64,000 bases of DNA from Mesostigma viride (GCA_009746045.1 RPFO01000065.1:4836107-4900106); one strand, 5' to 3'. Positions 29,854 to 42,310 are shown, numbered from the stretch's first letter. Notes: a model not told the origin generated them from the letters alone. Made by a program: numbers and translations.

Positions 29854-30996
29854 TTTCAAGTTCTTTTAAATAAATTCCCCCGGTTCGGGCAGGATTCGGG
29901 GCCTGGTGTTATGTTATTGTAACCATAATTATATAAATTATTTACAAGTTATTTACAAGTTACTCGGTAGTCGGTAGTCTGTATGGACTGTACTACACCG
30001 TCAACAGGTGGCTCATCCCACTCTTGTCATAAACTCATAATGCTCTGGTGAAAATGATCGTCATAATTGCAGTTGGCTGGTTAAGCACCGCCGAGAGTCG
30101 ATCACCATACCAATTTTGATATCATCGCTTTTTTTCGCTTTATGATTCTTACGCACACTGTCGGTAGACGCTCTTTTATCAGGGAATTTTCTTGGTGACC
30201 GGAGTTCAATAGGGAGCCGCACCCTAATTGCGTGAGCGGAGGATAGGTTTCGCTTTTTTATCAAGCCTAGCCTATGCGATATCATCTCAAGTGTAAACCA
30301 GCATTATTCTGGAAGATTGGGACTTTAGGGAAACCCTGTCTATGACTGCTCTTTATGTGCTCCAAGAAAGAGCGTTGCGATAGCGACTACTGTCAGACCA
30401 CTAGCGCTGCAGGCACCTGCGATAAGACATTTTCAAGAACCCCCCCCCCCCAAATGTGTATCTAAGAGTGTGGACAATTGGGCGTTGTACTGGCGCGGCG
30501 TCAAGTTTTGGCGTCCGCTTTGGCCTTGCACCTTGTGGCGCGCCATCTCGGTATGGGTCACGCTGCACTTGACTAGCTGGGACTGAGCTCCGCAGTGACT
30601 TCCCGACACATGGAGGAACCACGCCATGGCCAGTCGGCCCAGATCCCCAGGCCGGACTTCCACCTGCTCTCTGACGTCCGCGGTAAGCCCAGGCATTCAG
30701 CTAGTTCCTTCTTGTCCCCATCTCATTTGCACTGCGCCAAATCCCTGCCATGCGATAAGCCCGCGTGCTTGCGACACCACGTTGGTCTCGAATTCATAGC
30801 TAGCAATTACCTCCCCAGCCATTTTAACGACGGCGTCGATAAAATAAAAACCTCCTGAAAACATGCGCACCCCTGCCGAGTCTGGTTCCCTGCGCGCACA
30901 CCCTCGCCCTGCTCCCCCTAGACGGCCCATCGCCACACACTGGATTTTCACACGACTGCGCGCCGCCACCCTCCCATCGGCGCCACCACCTTCGCG
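29854..30996. other. Intergenic region upstream of MED19
   Basis: No supported gene is present. A C-run lies at about 30440. An AT-rich GATAAAATAAAAACC about 160 bp upstream of the MED19 ATG is a possible core promoter element. Frames here on both strands show no domain. Confidence 0.35.
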
Positions 30997-33900
30997 ATGC
31001 CACCCTCCCCCCGGCCACGGCCGCTCACAGGCAGCGAGGAGCTCACAGGATCCCTGGACCTCCTGGGTCACTTTGGCCTCCGCCCCGGCCTCGAGCGGCT
31101 TCAGACGCGCCCCGTGGTTCTCCAACTGTCTGAGTCGGGCTACCTGGGCCGGTCCCCGGGGGAGGTGGCCCTCCGGCGTGGCCCCGGCATGGAGTTGTGC
31201 CAGCTGTTAGCAGAGCCACCCACCGTGGACGCGTCCGAGCTGTGCCCGCTGGACCTGGCCACTTTGTGCGCCGCGTTCACGCTGCGAGAGGCGGGGCCCC
31301 TGGCCATCCCGCAGGCAAGCCTCTGCGTGGTGTTATTGAGGGGTGGCGTCCGCAGGGGCGGTTGGTTTGTCCACTCGCATGTGGTGCCTCGCTTGGGAGA
31401 GTCTTTCGGCGGATCGGTTGTTTCGGGCGTTAGCTTTAACCCCATCAAGGTTGCACGTCACGCTTTCCTATTCATGCTTCCACCGTCACGGTTTCCTATT
31501 CATGCTTCCACCGTCACGGTTTCCTATTCATGCTTCCACCGTCACGCTTTCCTGTTCATGCTTCCACCGTCACGGTTTCCTATTCATGCTTCCACCGTCA
31601 CGGTTTCCTATTCATGCTTCCACCGTCACGGTTTCCTATTCATGCTTCCACCGTCACGCTTTCCTATTCATGCTTCCACCGTCACGGTTTCCTATTCATG
31701 CTTCCACCGTCACGGTTTCCTATTCATGCTTCCACAGTCACGGTTTCCTATTCATGCTTCCACCGTCACGGTTTCCTATTCACGCTTCCACCGTCACGGT
31801 TTCCTATTCATGCTTCCACCGTCACGGTTTCCTATTCATGCTTCCACCGTCACGGTTTCCTATTCATGCTTCCACCGTCACGCTTTCCTGTTCATGCTTC
31901 CACCGTCACGGTTGCCTATTCATGCTTCCACCGTCACGGTTTCCTATTCATGCTTCCACCGTCACGGTTTCCTATTCATGCTTCCACCGTCACGGTTTCC
32001 TATTCATGCTTCCACAGTCACGGTTTCCTATTCACGCTTCCACCGTCACGGTTTCCTATTCATGCTTCCACCGTCACGGTTTCCTATTCATGCTTCCACC
32101 GTCACGGTTTCCTATTCATGCTTCCACCGTCACGCTTTCCTGTTCATGCTTCCACCGTCACGGTTGCCTATTCATGCTTCCACCGTCACGGTTTCCTATT
32201 CATGCTTCCACCGTCACGCTTTCCTATTCATGCTTCCACCGTCACGGTTTCCTATTCACGCTTCCACAGTCACGCTTTCCTATTCATGCTTCCACCGTCA
32301 CGGTTTCCTATTCACGCTTCCACAGTCACGGTTTCCTATTCATGCTTCCACCGTCACGGTTTCCTATTCATGCTTCCACCGTCACGGTTTCCTATTCATG
32401 CTTCCACCGTCACGGTTTCCTATTCATGCTTCCACCGTCACGTTTTCCTATTCATGCTTCCACCGTCACGGTTGCCTATTCATGCTTCCACCGTCACGCT
32501 TTCCTATTCATGCTTCCACCGTCACGCTTTCCTATTCATGCTTCCACCGTCACGGTTTCCTATTCATGCTTCCACCGTCACGGTTTCCTATTCACGCTTC
32601 CACCGTCACGCTTTCCTATTCATGCTTCCACCGTCACGGTTTCCTATTCACGCTTCCACCGTCACGGTTTCCTATTCATGCTTCCACCGTCACGGTTTCC
32701 TATTCATGCTTCCACAGTCACGGTTTCCTATTCATGCTTCCACCGTCACGGTTTCCTATTCATGCTTCCACCGTCACGGTTGCCTATTCATGCTTCCACC
32801 GTCACGGTTTCCTATTCATGCTTCCACCGTCACGGTTTCCTATTCATGCTTCCACCGTCACGGTTTCCTATTCATGCTTCCACCGTCACGGTTTCCTATT
32901 CACGCTTCCACAGTCACGGTTTCCTATTCATGCTTCCACCGTCACGGTTTCCTGTTCATGCTTCCACCGTCACGGTTTCCTATTCATGCTTCCACCGTCA
33001 CGGTTTCCTATTCATGCTTCCACAGTCACGGTTTCCTATTCATGCTTCCACCGTCACGGTTTCCTATTCACGCTTCCACAGTCACGGTTTCCTATTCATG
33101 CTTCCACCGTCACGGTTTCCTATTCATGCTTCCACCGTCACGGTTGCCTATTCATGCTTCCACCGTCACGGTTTCCTATTCATGCTTCCACAGTCACGGT
33201 TTCCTGTTCATGCTTCCACCGTCACGGTTTCCTATTCATGCTTCCACCGTCACGGTTTCCTATTCATGCTTCCACCGTCACGGTTGCCTATTCATGCTTC
33301 CACCGTCACGGTTTCCTATTCATGCTTCCACCGTCATGGTTTCCTATTCACGCTTCCACCGTCACGGTTTCCTATTCATGCTTCCACCGTCACGGTTTCC
33401 TATTCATGCTTCCACAGTCACGGTTTCCTATTCACGCTTCCACCGTCACGGTTCCCTGTTCATGCTTCCACCGTCACGGTTGCCTATTCATGCTTCCACC
33501 GTCACGGTTTCCTATTCATGCTTCCACCGTCACGCTTTCCTGTTCATGCTTCCACAGTCACGGTTTCCTATTCATGCTTCCACCGTCACGGTTTCCTGTT
33601 CATGCTTCCACCGTCACGGTTTCCTATTCATGCTTCCACCGTCACGGTTTCCTATTCATGCTTCCACCGTCACGGTTTCCTGTTCATGCTTCCACAGTCA
33701 CGGTTTCCTATTCATGCTTCCACCGTCACGGTTGCCTATTCACGCTTCCACCGTCACGGTTCCCTGTTCATGCTTCCACCGTCACGGTTGCCTATTCATG
33801 CTTCCACCGTCACGGTTTCCTATTCATGCTTCCACCGTCACGCTTTCCTGTTCATGCTTCCACAGTCACGGTTTCCTATTCATGCTTCCACCGTCACGGT

Positions 33901-34399
33901 TTCCTGTTCATGCTTCCACCGTCACGGTTTCCTATTCATGCTTCCACCGTCACGGTTTCCTATTCATGCTTCCACCGTCACGGTTTCCTGTTCATGCTTC
34001 CACAGTCACGGTTTCCTATTCATGCTTCCACCGTCACGGTTGCCTATTCATGCTTCCACCGTCACGGTTCCCTGTTCATGCTTCCACCGTGACGGTTCCC
34101 GTTATTGGGTGTCAACATACATTGGTGCTGTCCCAAAACCCCGAGTGTAATTCGGCCTTTGTTTCGCTTCGCAGGGACTGGCGTGGCCTGGTGTCTCTTA
34201 GGCGCATCCCCGGCAAGCCATCCTCCCCCCCCCACACACCCCACACCCCAACCCCCCCATGCCCCCATCCTTTAGCCCACCTATTCACACACATGTCGAC
34301 ATGCACACACACATGCACACACACACGCATGCACACGCACACACACATGCACACACACATACTCGCACACACGCATGCACACACACACACACACACTCG

Positions 34400-34462
<63 letters not shown>

Positions 34463-36046
34463 TCACACGCATGCACACACTCGCATACGCACACCAAGGC
34501 TCCCCCCCTTGTTCTTTGACAACGGCCAGGGCAGAGGTATATGCTGCCAAGGGTGTGAATCCGGCCCACGTTCATGTCAGGTCAAGTCCATGGGCTTTTG
34601 TTGCCTTGTTGAGCTTGCCTGCCAGGGTCCACGCACCGCTAACGAAATCGCACTGTGGATCCCCATCCATTGATGCCTGCCCACGAGCGAATCAATCACC
34701 GGTGGACCCTGTGACGCACTGTCCGCTGCTGGGCGTGCAGGAGGGCGTGCCCACGGAGGGCGGCAGGAAGGAGAAGAAGCACAAGAGCAAGGAGAAAAGC
34801 AAGCACAAGCACAAGGACAAGCACAAGGGAGGCAGCCTGGTGCTGGATGCACAAGCCAAGGAGATGTCGGTGGCAGGGGCGGGATTGCCGGTGGCTCCCA
34901 TGGGGGAGGGGGCCCCGGCCGACAAGGTACCTGCGCACGGCTGATGGTCACGATGCATGTCTGAAACCAAACGAATGGTTTTCTATTGACCTTTTGATGG
35001 CTTTCACATAACTTTTACATGAGCTTTACATAACTTCGAAATGGCCTGAAAATTACGTTGGAAAGGGCTCTTGGATGACCTTGCATCGACCTTACAACGA
35101 AAAGCCACACCTGCTTGTGCTTGTCAGGGCGTGGTGGTGGTGGTGGGGGGGGCGTTCCAAGTCATGCATGGCTGAGCTCAGTGCCTGCATGTGTCTGGGC
35201 TGGCATACTTTGTCCTGGTCGTGGTTCATTGTTTCTGCTTTCGGCTGGTATTCTCTGTGCAGGCACTCTGTTTGCGGCGGTCACGCTCGTGTCTGATGCA
35301 TTTGCATGGTATGGCGTGCACCCATGGGCGGATGCGTTTGCATGGTCTTGTGGCGCCCGCGGCCGTCCCTATTCGTGTGCACAGCGAGGGCAGTGCACAC
35401 AGGAGGCGGAGGCATGAGCTGGGCCATGCAGATCAGCGCGTGGGGGGTGATCCTTGCAATAATCAACGTATTTGAACACTTGTTATGGCTTATTATTGTT
35501 TTTTTGTATGTTTTCGGTTTCAACTACTCGGGTACTTGAGCGTCGTGTGTAGAGAATAGACAGCCGTGCGGTTGTGTTGGCCGCTTGCCACGTGGGGGAG
35601 TGTGCCTCCTTGTGTGCGCGCTGGCCTCATTGACATGTGCTGGTTTGCTTGCGTGTGCATGTGTGTGCATGCATGCGTGTGTGTCTGCATGTGTGTGCAT
35701 GTGTGTGTGCATGCGTGTGTGTGGGTTGCCAGAAGCGCAAGTTTGTGGACGGGGACGCATTGGCCAGCAGTCACAAACGGAGCCGCGAGGTGAGTGAGTG
35801 ACTAGCAATCAGCATAAATTCCATGGTTGGGGGGAAGGCAGGCTGGGACTTGCTTGTATTTCGTTCCCACACAGCTGCCCCTTGAGCCGCTTGCTTACGT
35901 GCATGGTAGCTTTAATTTTTCCTGTCAGTGACTCAGCCCAGCGTCTGGTTTCTGACACGGTTCTTCGGTTCTGTGTGTGGATGCAGGAGGGTGGCCTGCC
36001 GGTCGCCAGCTCCTACATACGCCCCGTCCATGGCTTTGCTGCGTGA
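30997..36046 (+). CDS. MED19: Mediator complex subunit 19 (MED19), four exons
   Basis: Exons 30997-31314, 34741-34926, 35733-35789 and 35987-36046 join in phase 0 at every junction and give a 206-residue protein. Exon 1 encodes the MED19 core: [37 protein letters not shown] (family YLxNxxG...RKGEG region), GMELCQLL and [19 protein letters not shown], ending AIPQ. Exon 2 is the Lys/His-rich stretch ([12 protein letters not shown]) that follows in plant MED19. Exon 3 encodes [19 protein letters not shown], matching the plant KKRKxxGDEDLxxxxK region. Exon 4 ends GFAA then TGA. Length is close to plant MED19. The subunit links the Mediator head/middle to gene-specific factors in the nucleus. The first intron uses a GC donor (CAG|GCAAGC), is about 3.4 kb and holds a large minisatellite; the other introns are GT-AG. 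Confidence 0.88.
31456..34100 (+). repeat. 28-bp minisatellite, about 94 copies
   Basis: The unit begins TTCATGCTTCCACCGTCACG and continues GTTTCCTA. Variants are few: GGTTT/GCTTT/GGTTG, CATG/CACG, CCGTC/CAGTC, CTATT/CTGTT. Because 28 is not divisible by 3 and the unit has no stop in any + frame, all three + frames stay open with an 84-bp (28-residue) protein period. These frames are repeat artefacts inside the MED19 intron. Confidence 0.95.
34270..34492. repeat. CA/CT compound microsatellite
   Basis: Runs of CACACA with CATG interruptions surround a long (CT)n tract at about 34399-34442. It lies in MED19 intron 1. Open frames here are low-complexity artefacts. Confidence 0.9.
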
Positions 36047-37191
36047 GGGGTGGGTTGCTTGCACACGTGGATGACACCTGGCAGAGGTGGCTGGGCGGTG
36101 CCTGGTGCCGTGTGGCAGTACCAGGCACCATATGTACCTGCTCTGCTGGCTGAGCAGTACATCGATATGTGCTAGCATCGCGTTTCTTTCAGCTGTGTAC
36201 GGAAACAGGTGGCTTTTTGCAGAGACTGGTGGACACGTAGAGTCGCTCTGGTTGCCAATTGTGAGGATTGTTGAGCGTGTGGTCGTGACATTGGGAATGG
36301 AGCAGCGCTTGCCACAGTGAGGAGGGAGGCGGTGTCATAGAACTCGGGGGGCGGGGAGCAAGCCTGCTTTCCTGTCGTGCTCATCGTCGAAGCCGACTGG
36401 CATCCCTACAGAAATATTAGCTTCAATTTCATCGCGGCTTTATGGATTTGGGGGATATACATGCACGACTCTGCCAGTGGCAGAGACGCTGGTGGCAATG
36501 CATTTTCTTTTCATTGTGTTCAGTGTTGTGCACTTTGCAGCGATCATAGTACAATGCGATGGTTTGGAATAATAAAATAATAGATAATAATTAATGCTTC
36601 ATTGGTGTGATAGTTGACTCAGGTGCTGCTTCTGTCAACGATGGATGTATGGCGGTCTTTTGGTATTGTACTACACTTATTTCTTCAGGAAAACAAAAAG
36701 CAGTGCTTTTATTGTTGCTATGTACCAATTTATAACATTCAGGTTTGCTAATTGAAATTTCGGGAAAATTCCTGTGTTTGCCTTGATTGGCAATTCCACG
36801 CTCATGGGTCCCCATCATGTGCACCATTTCACATAATATTGACACTACTGGCACTGTTGTCTTACATCGATGATTTTGCCTTCTAGTCTTCATGCAGATA
36901 TCTGCTATGACCTGACTTGGGCACCATGTCATGTGGGCAAGCTGTTCCCAATCGGAGCCAACTGGCCGGACCAACTCGTGCAAAGGGAATAAGGCTGCAC
37001 CATGGGCAACATTTGCTAAATGTTAGCCACCAGCCACGAGCCACGAGCCACGAGGTAGCCATGGCTGACGGCGGCGCTCATAACTTTCACGTTTGAGCAC
37101 CGAATTTAGTTGTGAATATCACAATCGCTTCGTCTTTCTAAGACGCACATGTATGCTGATATAATTTTCCGACGCTATTACGCAATATACG
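36047..37191. other. MED19 3' flank and intergenic DNA
   Basis: AATAAAATAATAG near 36570-36583 is a possible polyadenylation region. A GCCACGA microsatellite lies at about 37028-37052. No gene is supported. Confidence 0.35.
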
Positions 37192-37566
37192 ATGAGCAAA
37201 CGCTTATCGACGCAACGCAGCCTGACGGCTGCGCTCGGCAATGAAAATACGTCTGCAGCTCCGGCTGCAGCTTCGCCATCAGGGCCGGAAGGCAGTGGTG
37301 ACACTAGTCGCGCACTGGTGGTCGCCCAGAACCCTCCCGGGCTCTCCTCGCCCTCTGCATCGCCTGACCCAAAGCGCAGTCGCCCAGGCAAACCTGGCTG
37401 GTCTGAGCGTGATTTTGACGTCGACCGGCTCTTTACCACCTTCGACGCCAACAGGCCTGCCTTTTTCGACATGCCACCTGGCATCAAGATACTGGAGCTC
37501 GTATTTTACGGGTCACACGCCTCAGGGCGTCCCCAACATCTACTGCTCCAATTTTGGTACTTTTGA
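37192..37566 (+). CDS. Hypothetical ORF, possibly a first exon
   Basis: This 124-codon frame begins MSKRLSTQRSLTAALGNEN, continues Ala/Pro/Ser-rich, then PGWSERDFDVDRLFTTFDAN and FFDMPPGIKILELVF. Codon composition and the aromatic/acidic second half look more protein-like than the surrounding frames. No family was recognised. It could splice at GAGCTC|GTATTT near 37500. It may belong to a transposon, since it lies next to the transposase-like gene. Confidence 0.3.
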   Translation: MSKRLSTQRSLTAALGNENTSAAPAAASPSGPEGSGDTSRALVVAQNPPGLSSPSASPDPKRSRPGKPGWSERDFDVDRLFTTFDANRPAFFDMPPGIKILELVFYGSHASGRPQHLLLQFWYF

Positions 37567-38180
37567 AATTCCATGCCTGGAGCGCAAAGTTTGCAATATA
37601 TGTGCCGTTTGTAGCTCTAGCTCTATAATAACCTGACCAACCCCGCATTCCTCAAAGTAGCACTTGTTGCCTATTCTCAAATGTTATGCGAATCACATGA
37701 TTAGGATCTGCTTCACGATTGCTATTGCTCGAGATTCAATTAAGAATGATTGAGATCAATAAATGATGAACCAAATAAACCAAATTAGGCCACTTGACAA
37801 GTTCATGATCCATTTAAATTGTACAATTAAGCGATTAATTAATTCATAAATCATACATTACATGGGATACCCCCGTCGACGAGCTAGTGGTACGTACAAT
37901 GAAACATTTGAGTTTGTAACATGTCTCCATGGATATATACATGTATGCTGGACCTCGCGCATCTCAGCCCTCTAAGAAATGTTATTTGAACTCAGGTCTA
38001 GATCTAAATATATACATGATCTGGATAATATTATACACTTCCTTAAAAGAGCATGAATCGAGCTTTACAATTCAGGACAAGGAACTCGTTTGCAAATCAC
38101 GGCTGAAAGGCAAGTGCTCACAACGAAGCACGTGCTCTCAAGGCTGTCCACCTCGTCCAACCAAGCCCGGGCGAGCTGGC
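37567..38180. other. AT-rich non-coding DNA
   Basis: Nothing recognised apart from AT-rich simple sequence. It is the 3' flank of the minus-strand transposase-like gene. Confidence 0.3.
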
Positions 38181-41100
38181 CTACTGAACAGGTCTCTTCT
38201 TGGCCAAGTTCGTGAGCCGTTTCTCGACGTCTGTCGGAATGGTCAAGATGGCCTGGCGATTGTTAGCTGGGTTGACAACAATGGTGTGTTCGAACCCCGC
38301 GTCCATGCACAGGTAGCAATTGACCAAGTTTGGCTGTTCAGGTTGGGCATCGGCGTCCATTTTGAACATCGTCGCCATACCCGGAAATCTGTCCCAGTAG
38401 CGCACCCCCACCACCCATTGTCCCTTACGGAACAACTCCCTATCGACCTTGCCGTTTCTGTCGGCCACTCGCCTCACGAAAGTAGCGGCCACCTGATAAG
38501 GCTCCTGCAAGACTTCCGCTAGCCAATATGGATGATCTGGATCGTGGGACCCATCACCAGAGTAGGACTCGACGGCAAAAATGTCTCGCAGCTTCAGTCT
38601 CCTTCCCATCATCGTCCTCTCTGCCTGTAGTCTGTTCAGTCGCGTCCCTGCGTGCCCCCCTTGTCCGTTTGGGTTCCTTTGCACTGGCTCCCCCAGTTTG
38701 TGGAGCTTCATCCGAGCACCTCCCACATTCCAGCCGTCCATGTCGGTCCACTCCTTTCGACAATCCCACCACCTTTCCTCGGCGCACGCACCGCCACAAT
38801 AGCAGGAATACTGGCGCAGCATTAAGCGCGTCACATTCGACTTGTCCATGCGCCACCAGTGCGCCTTCTTCACTCCTTTGATTTCGCCGCGCCCTGGGCT
38901 GTAAGGAAGCACCTGCGCGTCGAAGACAAGATTTGCACAAGGGAAAGTTGAAGTTACGAGACCATCGAGCTAGTTGTGTTTTATTAAGCACTCCTGATCG
39001 CCAGGACTCCAAGAACGCCCTAGAAACGACGGCCGGCGTAACTATTCCCTGAACGAGGACTGTACACTTAATTACCTCGGGGAACTCGAAGAAGTTACGC
39101 CTGGTCGTTGTGGTCCCGCCCACCGCCCCCGACGCCAGATTCTCCACCAACTGGGCGGCCGTCTGTTTGTCCTGGTTCTCTTCCCTGATGTGCCACCTCC
39201 TCAACATGCACTTCACAGTCCCACCAGCTCCATCCACCTCCCCCTTTCCGTGCTGCTCCCCAAAGTAATTCCACTCAAATGACTCCAGGTGCGGATCCTC
39301 CGTCAGCAGCCGGGCCATTTCCGCGATCACATTCCTTGACTTGAACTGCATGGAGCAATTGTCCGACCACCCAATGAAGCGCTTCACCTCTACCCCTTCT
39401 GACCGTAGTGTCGCCAGGATTTTGAGGATAGCAAAACGGAGGGCCCGCCCGTCCCTTTTCATTCCGCCCTGTCCGATGAAGTGAAACTCCCTTCTCACGA
39501 CCTTTCCCGACGCTGGATCCAAGTAGCGCACGATCCAGGGCATAAGGACGAATGTGACTGGATGCCAATACTGTGCTTGGAGATTGTGATAGGTGTAAGA
39601 CTGGTAGTTCTCGGCGTAATCTGTGTGGCATACAAGGTCCCCCACCCGCATCCTTGAGAGACATTCCTTGGAGGCGTCCGCTTGCCACCACGCGTTGAAG
39701 CAATGCTGGATGAAGTCCGGCCACTTGTCCACAATCGCCTCCTTTAGCTCCGTTGGTGTGGACTTGACGTCGACTTGCGTCAATCGCTGCCCACCAGCCT
39801 TTGCGATCTCGTCACAGTCGTCCTGCATATGCGCAATGTGCACATACAGAAAAGACATCAACTTCGACCCACCAATGACCTGTAGGAAGAAAAAAGACAG
39901 GACCTCAGGAAAAATTGAAAAAGAAACGCCTTGGGGCGCAACCACTCCACTAAAAATTACCTCTGGCCCAAGAACCTCAGGAAACATTGCTTAAGAAACG
40001 CCTTGGGGCGCAACCACTCCACTAAAAATTACCTCTGGCCCAAGAACCTCAGGAAACATTGCAAAAGAAACGCCTTGGGGCGCAACCACTCCACTAAAAA
40101 TTACCTCTGGCCCAAGAACCGCACCCGGCGGCACATCCTGCATCTCGTATCTGGTCCATGAAATCAGGTGGTTGGAAGCCTCCTCCCGTTCGCATAACAT
40201 GAAGTTCCGAATTCCACACTTGGGAGCCCGGCAAGTGCCCAACACACAAGCCTTACGCCGGATCGAGCAAACCCCCAACTCCTCGCCCAGGTCATGATCG
40301 GGCACCCCTTCCTCGTCGTCCAGCACCCTCCCATGCATGGGCAGATCCTCAAGTTCGCCCTGAAAAGGCTGAACCTGCGGCCGCGACGACCCCACAGACG
40401 ACCTCGAACCTCCCCCCTCCCTCATCCCCTCCACCTCACAAGTAAACTTGTTCACCCACTCTGTCGTGTGAGTGGCTTTGAAAATGGAACATGTGGGCAC
40501 GGAGGACCCCACGTCGAGCTGGCTACCATGATCGCACGCGTGGCATTCAGGTCCGCACTCGCATCTGGCATGAAAAGTTGCACGAAATTTGGCCAACCCC
40601 CCAACCATGGACTGCATGGTAGTGTGGTGCTGGCATGCGCACAAGTTCCGCATTTTCCACCGCCCCTTGACGCATGCGGGCATATGCTTGCAAAAAGAAG
40701 TGTATCCCACATGAACTGTGCTCTTCTGATTCGTGCGAGGCATTGACATCCCCTCCTCCGTCTCCATAATCACCTGATTTCCCCCCCTCACGCCCTCCTC
40801 TCCCTCCACCCCCCCCCCTCCCTAGTGTCCATCCGCCGCGGTGGCTTCAACTCCGGATGGCGGGAAATGAACACTTCGTAAATCTTCGACTTGGAGACAG
40901 TATAGTAGCGCGCACCCTCCGAAAACGCTAGTGTATGTTTGTAATCCTTTCTTGTCCATTCACAATGAACATCCTTCATGTTCGGAGACGCCCGCGTCAA
41001 GTTATCATCCCTCCAGCACGCTTGTATCAGGGCAATGACTTCCGTCGGAAGCTCGTCTTTCCTCCTCCTCCTCTCTGGCGCACTCATCAAAAGGTCGTCC

Positions 41101-41664
41101 TCCCCTTCTTCCATTCCATCCCTGTGACCCCGAACAGTTGCGACAAAGCGCCTGTCAATCCCGAACGCGCGCTCCACAATCCTGTCCGGGACGCCCTCCA
41201 TTGCCTTCGTAACAAGTCCACACAAGGCCCACCTAAGCCCACGATCCTTCTCAGATGTTCCCAAGTCGCCAAAAGCCTTCTTGATGGTATCCCGAAGAGA
41301 TTCCGCCCAACTTTCAGGAAGCCCGTCGTCACAGTTCTTCCTCTTCTTAATGCCGTTGCTCTCGGCCACCATGGCATTTAGTCTTGAAGCTGCGCAAGAC
41401 AGAACCTCCGCGCTCATCTCTGGCGTCCTGTGGTTGTTTGCTTTCACGCGTTCCGCCATGATAGGAAAGATGTCATTGGCAATTTTGTACCCCTTGTTCT
41501 CGATGTACTTGTCGCTCCGGGGACCGCGAAGTGCAGGCTCCCGGTCGTCCTTGGACAAGGGACGCGAACCGTCGGAAACGGCCCCCCGCCCCGATTGCGC
41601 CATCAGACTTTGGTCAGACGGCAGCTGATTTTTTTCGCCTCTTAATCCCGCGGCACCGAAAGCC
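38181..41664 (-). CDS. DDE-transposase-like protein, multi-exon, one homopolymer frameshift
   Basis: Minus-strand exons: 41664-40105 (with a frameshift in the G/C run near 40808-40820), 39879-39076, and 38912-38181. The first part has a helix-rich region and YYTVSKSKIYEVFISRHPEL. A Cys/His-rich region follows (FCKHMPACVKGRWKMRNLCAC, then CECGPECHACDHG). Exon 2 carries the core: HTDYAENYQS (acidic 1), FIGWSDNCSMQFKSRN (acidic 2) and EQHGKGEVDGAGGTVK. Exon 3 starts VLPYSPGRGEIKG and ends KKRPVQ then a stop at 38181. The SDxxxxQFK...HGKGxxDGxGG pattern is shared by a widespread family of transposase-like proteins in invertebrates and algae; I cannot name its superfamily with certainty. A further 5' exon may lie beyond about 42310, where GTGAAAGTG|GTGAGT gives a strong donor. 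No TIRs were identified. Confidence 0.6.
39923..40120 (-). repeat. 72-bp tandem repeat in intron 1 of the transposase-like gene
   Basis: Units begin GAAACGCCTTGGGGCGCAAC at 39923, 39995 and 40067. On the minus strand each carries the sequence GAG|GTAATTTTTAG, that is, a copy of the donor site. The unit length is divisible by three. One copy has TAA where the others have TTT, so full retention would stop translation. Confidence 0.75.
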
Positions 41665-41744
41665 CTGAGGATGAGTAATGATAAATAATCACCATTAAAG
41701 ACACGACGAAAACGATGGGCATCAAACAAGAACGACAAGCGTCA

Positions 41745-42310
41745 TTAATAACGCCGGCCGGCGCAACTGGATACATGTAAACCATACAAAAGTGATTTTA
41801 TGAAACACATACAGTTTGTCATTAATAACGACGGCCGGCGTAACTCGGGCGCAATTAAAAACCATTAAGAAGCAACTCAGGATATGCAGGCAGAAATCCT
41901 TCAGGTGTAAAAAAGATGTACAAACACACTTTTGGTAATGGGGCCTGATTGCGCAACTGCAAGATACCATTGGAAACGCCGGCCGGCGCAACTGGATGCA
42001 TGTACATAAACCATACAAAAGTGATTTGCACAAAACCCCTACAATTTGTCATGAGTAACGACGGCCGGCGTAACTCGGTTGCATTTGAAAACCACAAAGA
42101 AGCAACTCAGGTAGTGAAGGCGGAAATCCCAGAGGTGATAAAATGTTCACCAACACAAAATGTTGATAAGCGTGCAAGCTTTTGCAAGTGCGCGCAAGAT
42201 ACCATTGGAAACGCCGGCCGGCGCAACTGGAACACCAAAACAAAAAACTTGATTTGCACGAAACCCATTCAGTTCGTCATGGATAACGACGGCCGGCGCA
42301 ACTTCATGGC
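41745..42310 (-). repeat. ~230-bp tandem repeat in the 5'-most intron of the transposase-like gene
   Basis: ACGCCGGCCGGCGCAACTGG occurs at about 41751, 41976 and 42211, and ACGACGGCCGGCG at about 41828, 42058 and 42286, giving two to three units of 225-235 bp. The same GTTACGCCGGCCGTCGTT word also lies in the gene's last intron (about 39029-39046 region), and a related GTTGCGCC...GGCGTTTC word lies in the 72-bp repeat. Confidence 0.7.

Larger units (their letters stand above)
31315..34740 (+). other. MED19 intron 1 (GC-AG) containing a minisatellite and a microsatellite
   Basis: The donor is CAG|GCAAGC, close to the consensus of GC-AG introns; the acceptor GGGCGTGCAG precedes GAGGGCGTGCC. 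About 77 percent of the intron is the 28-bp tandem array, followed by CA and CT microsatellites. Confidence 0.75.

Noticed and set aside
31456-34100. CRISPR-like 28-bp periodic repeat
   Set aside because: Units are directly contiguous with no unique spacers, and the context is a eukaryotic intron.
34259-34550. Frames rich in His/Thr or Cys/Val
   Set aside because: Translations of CA/CT microsatellites.
31343-34673. Three overlapping frames of about 935-1047 codons with His/Phe/Ser/Pro repeats
   Set aside because: They are the three forward translations of the 28-bp minisatellite inside the MED19 intron; no start context or domain supports a protein.
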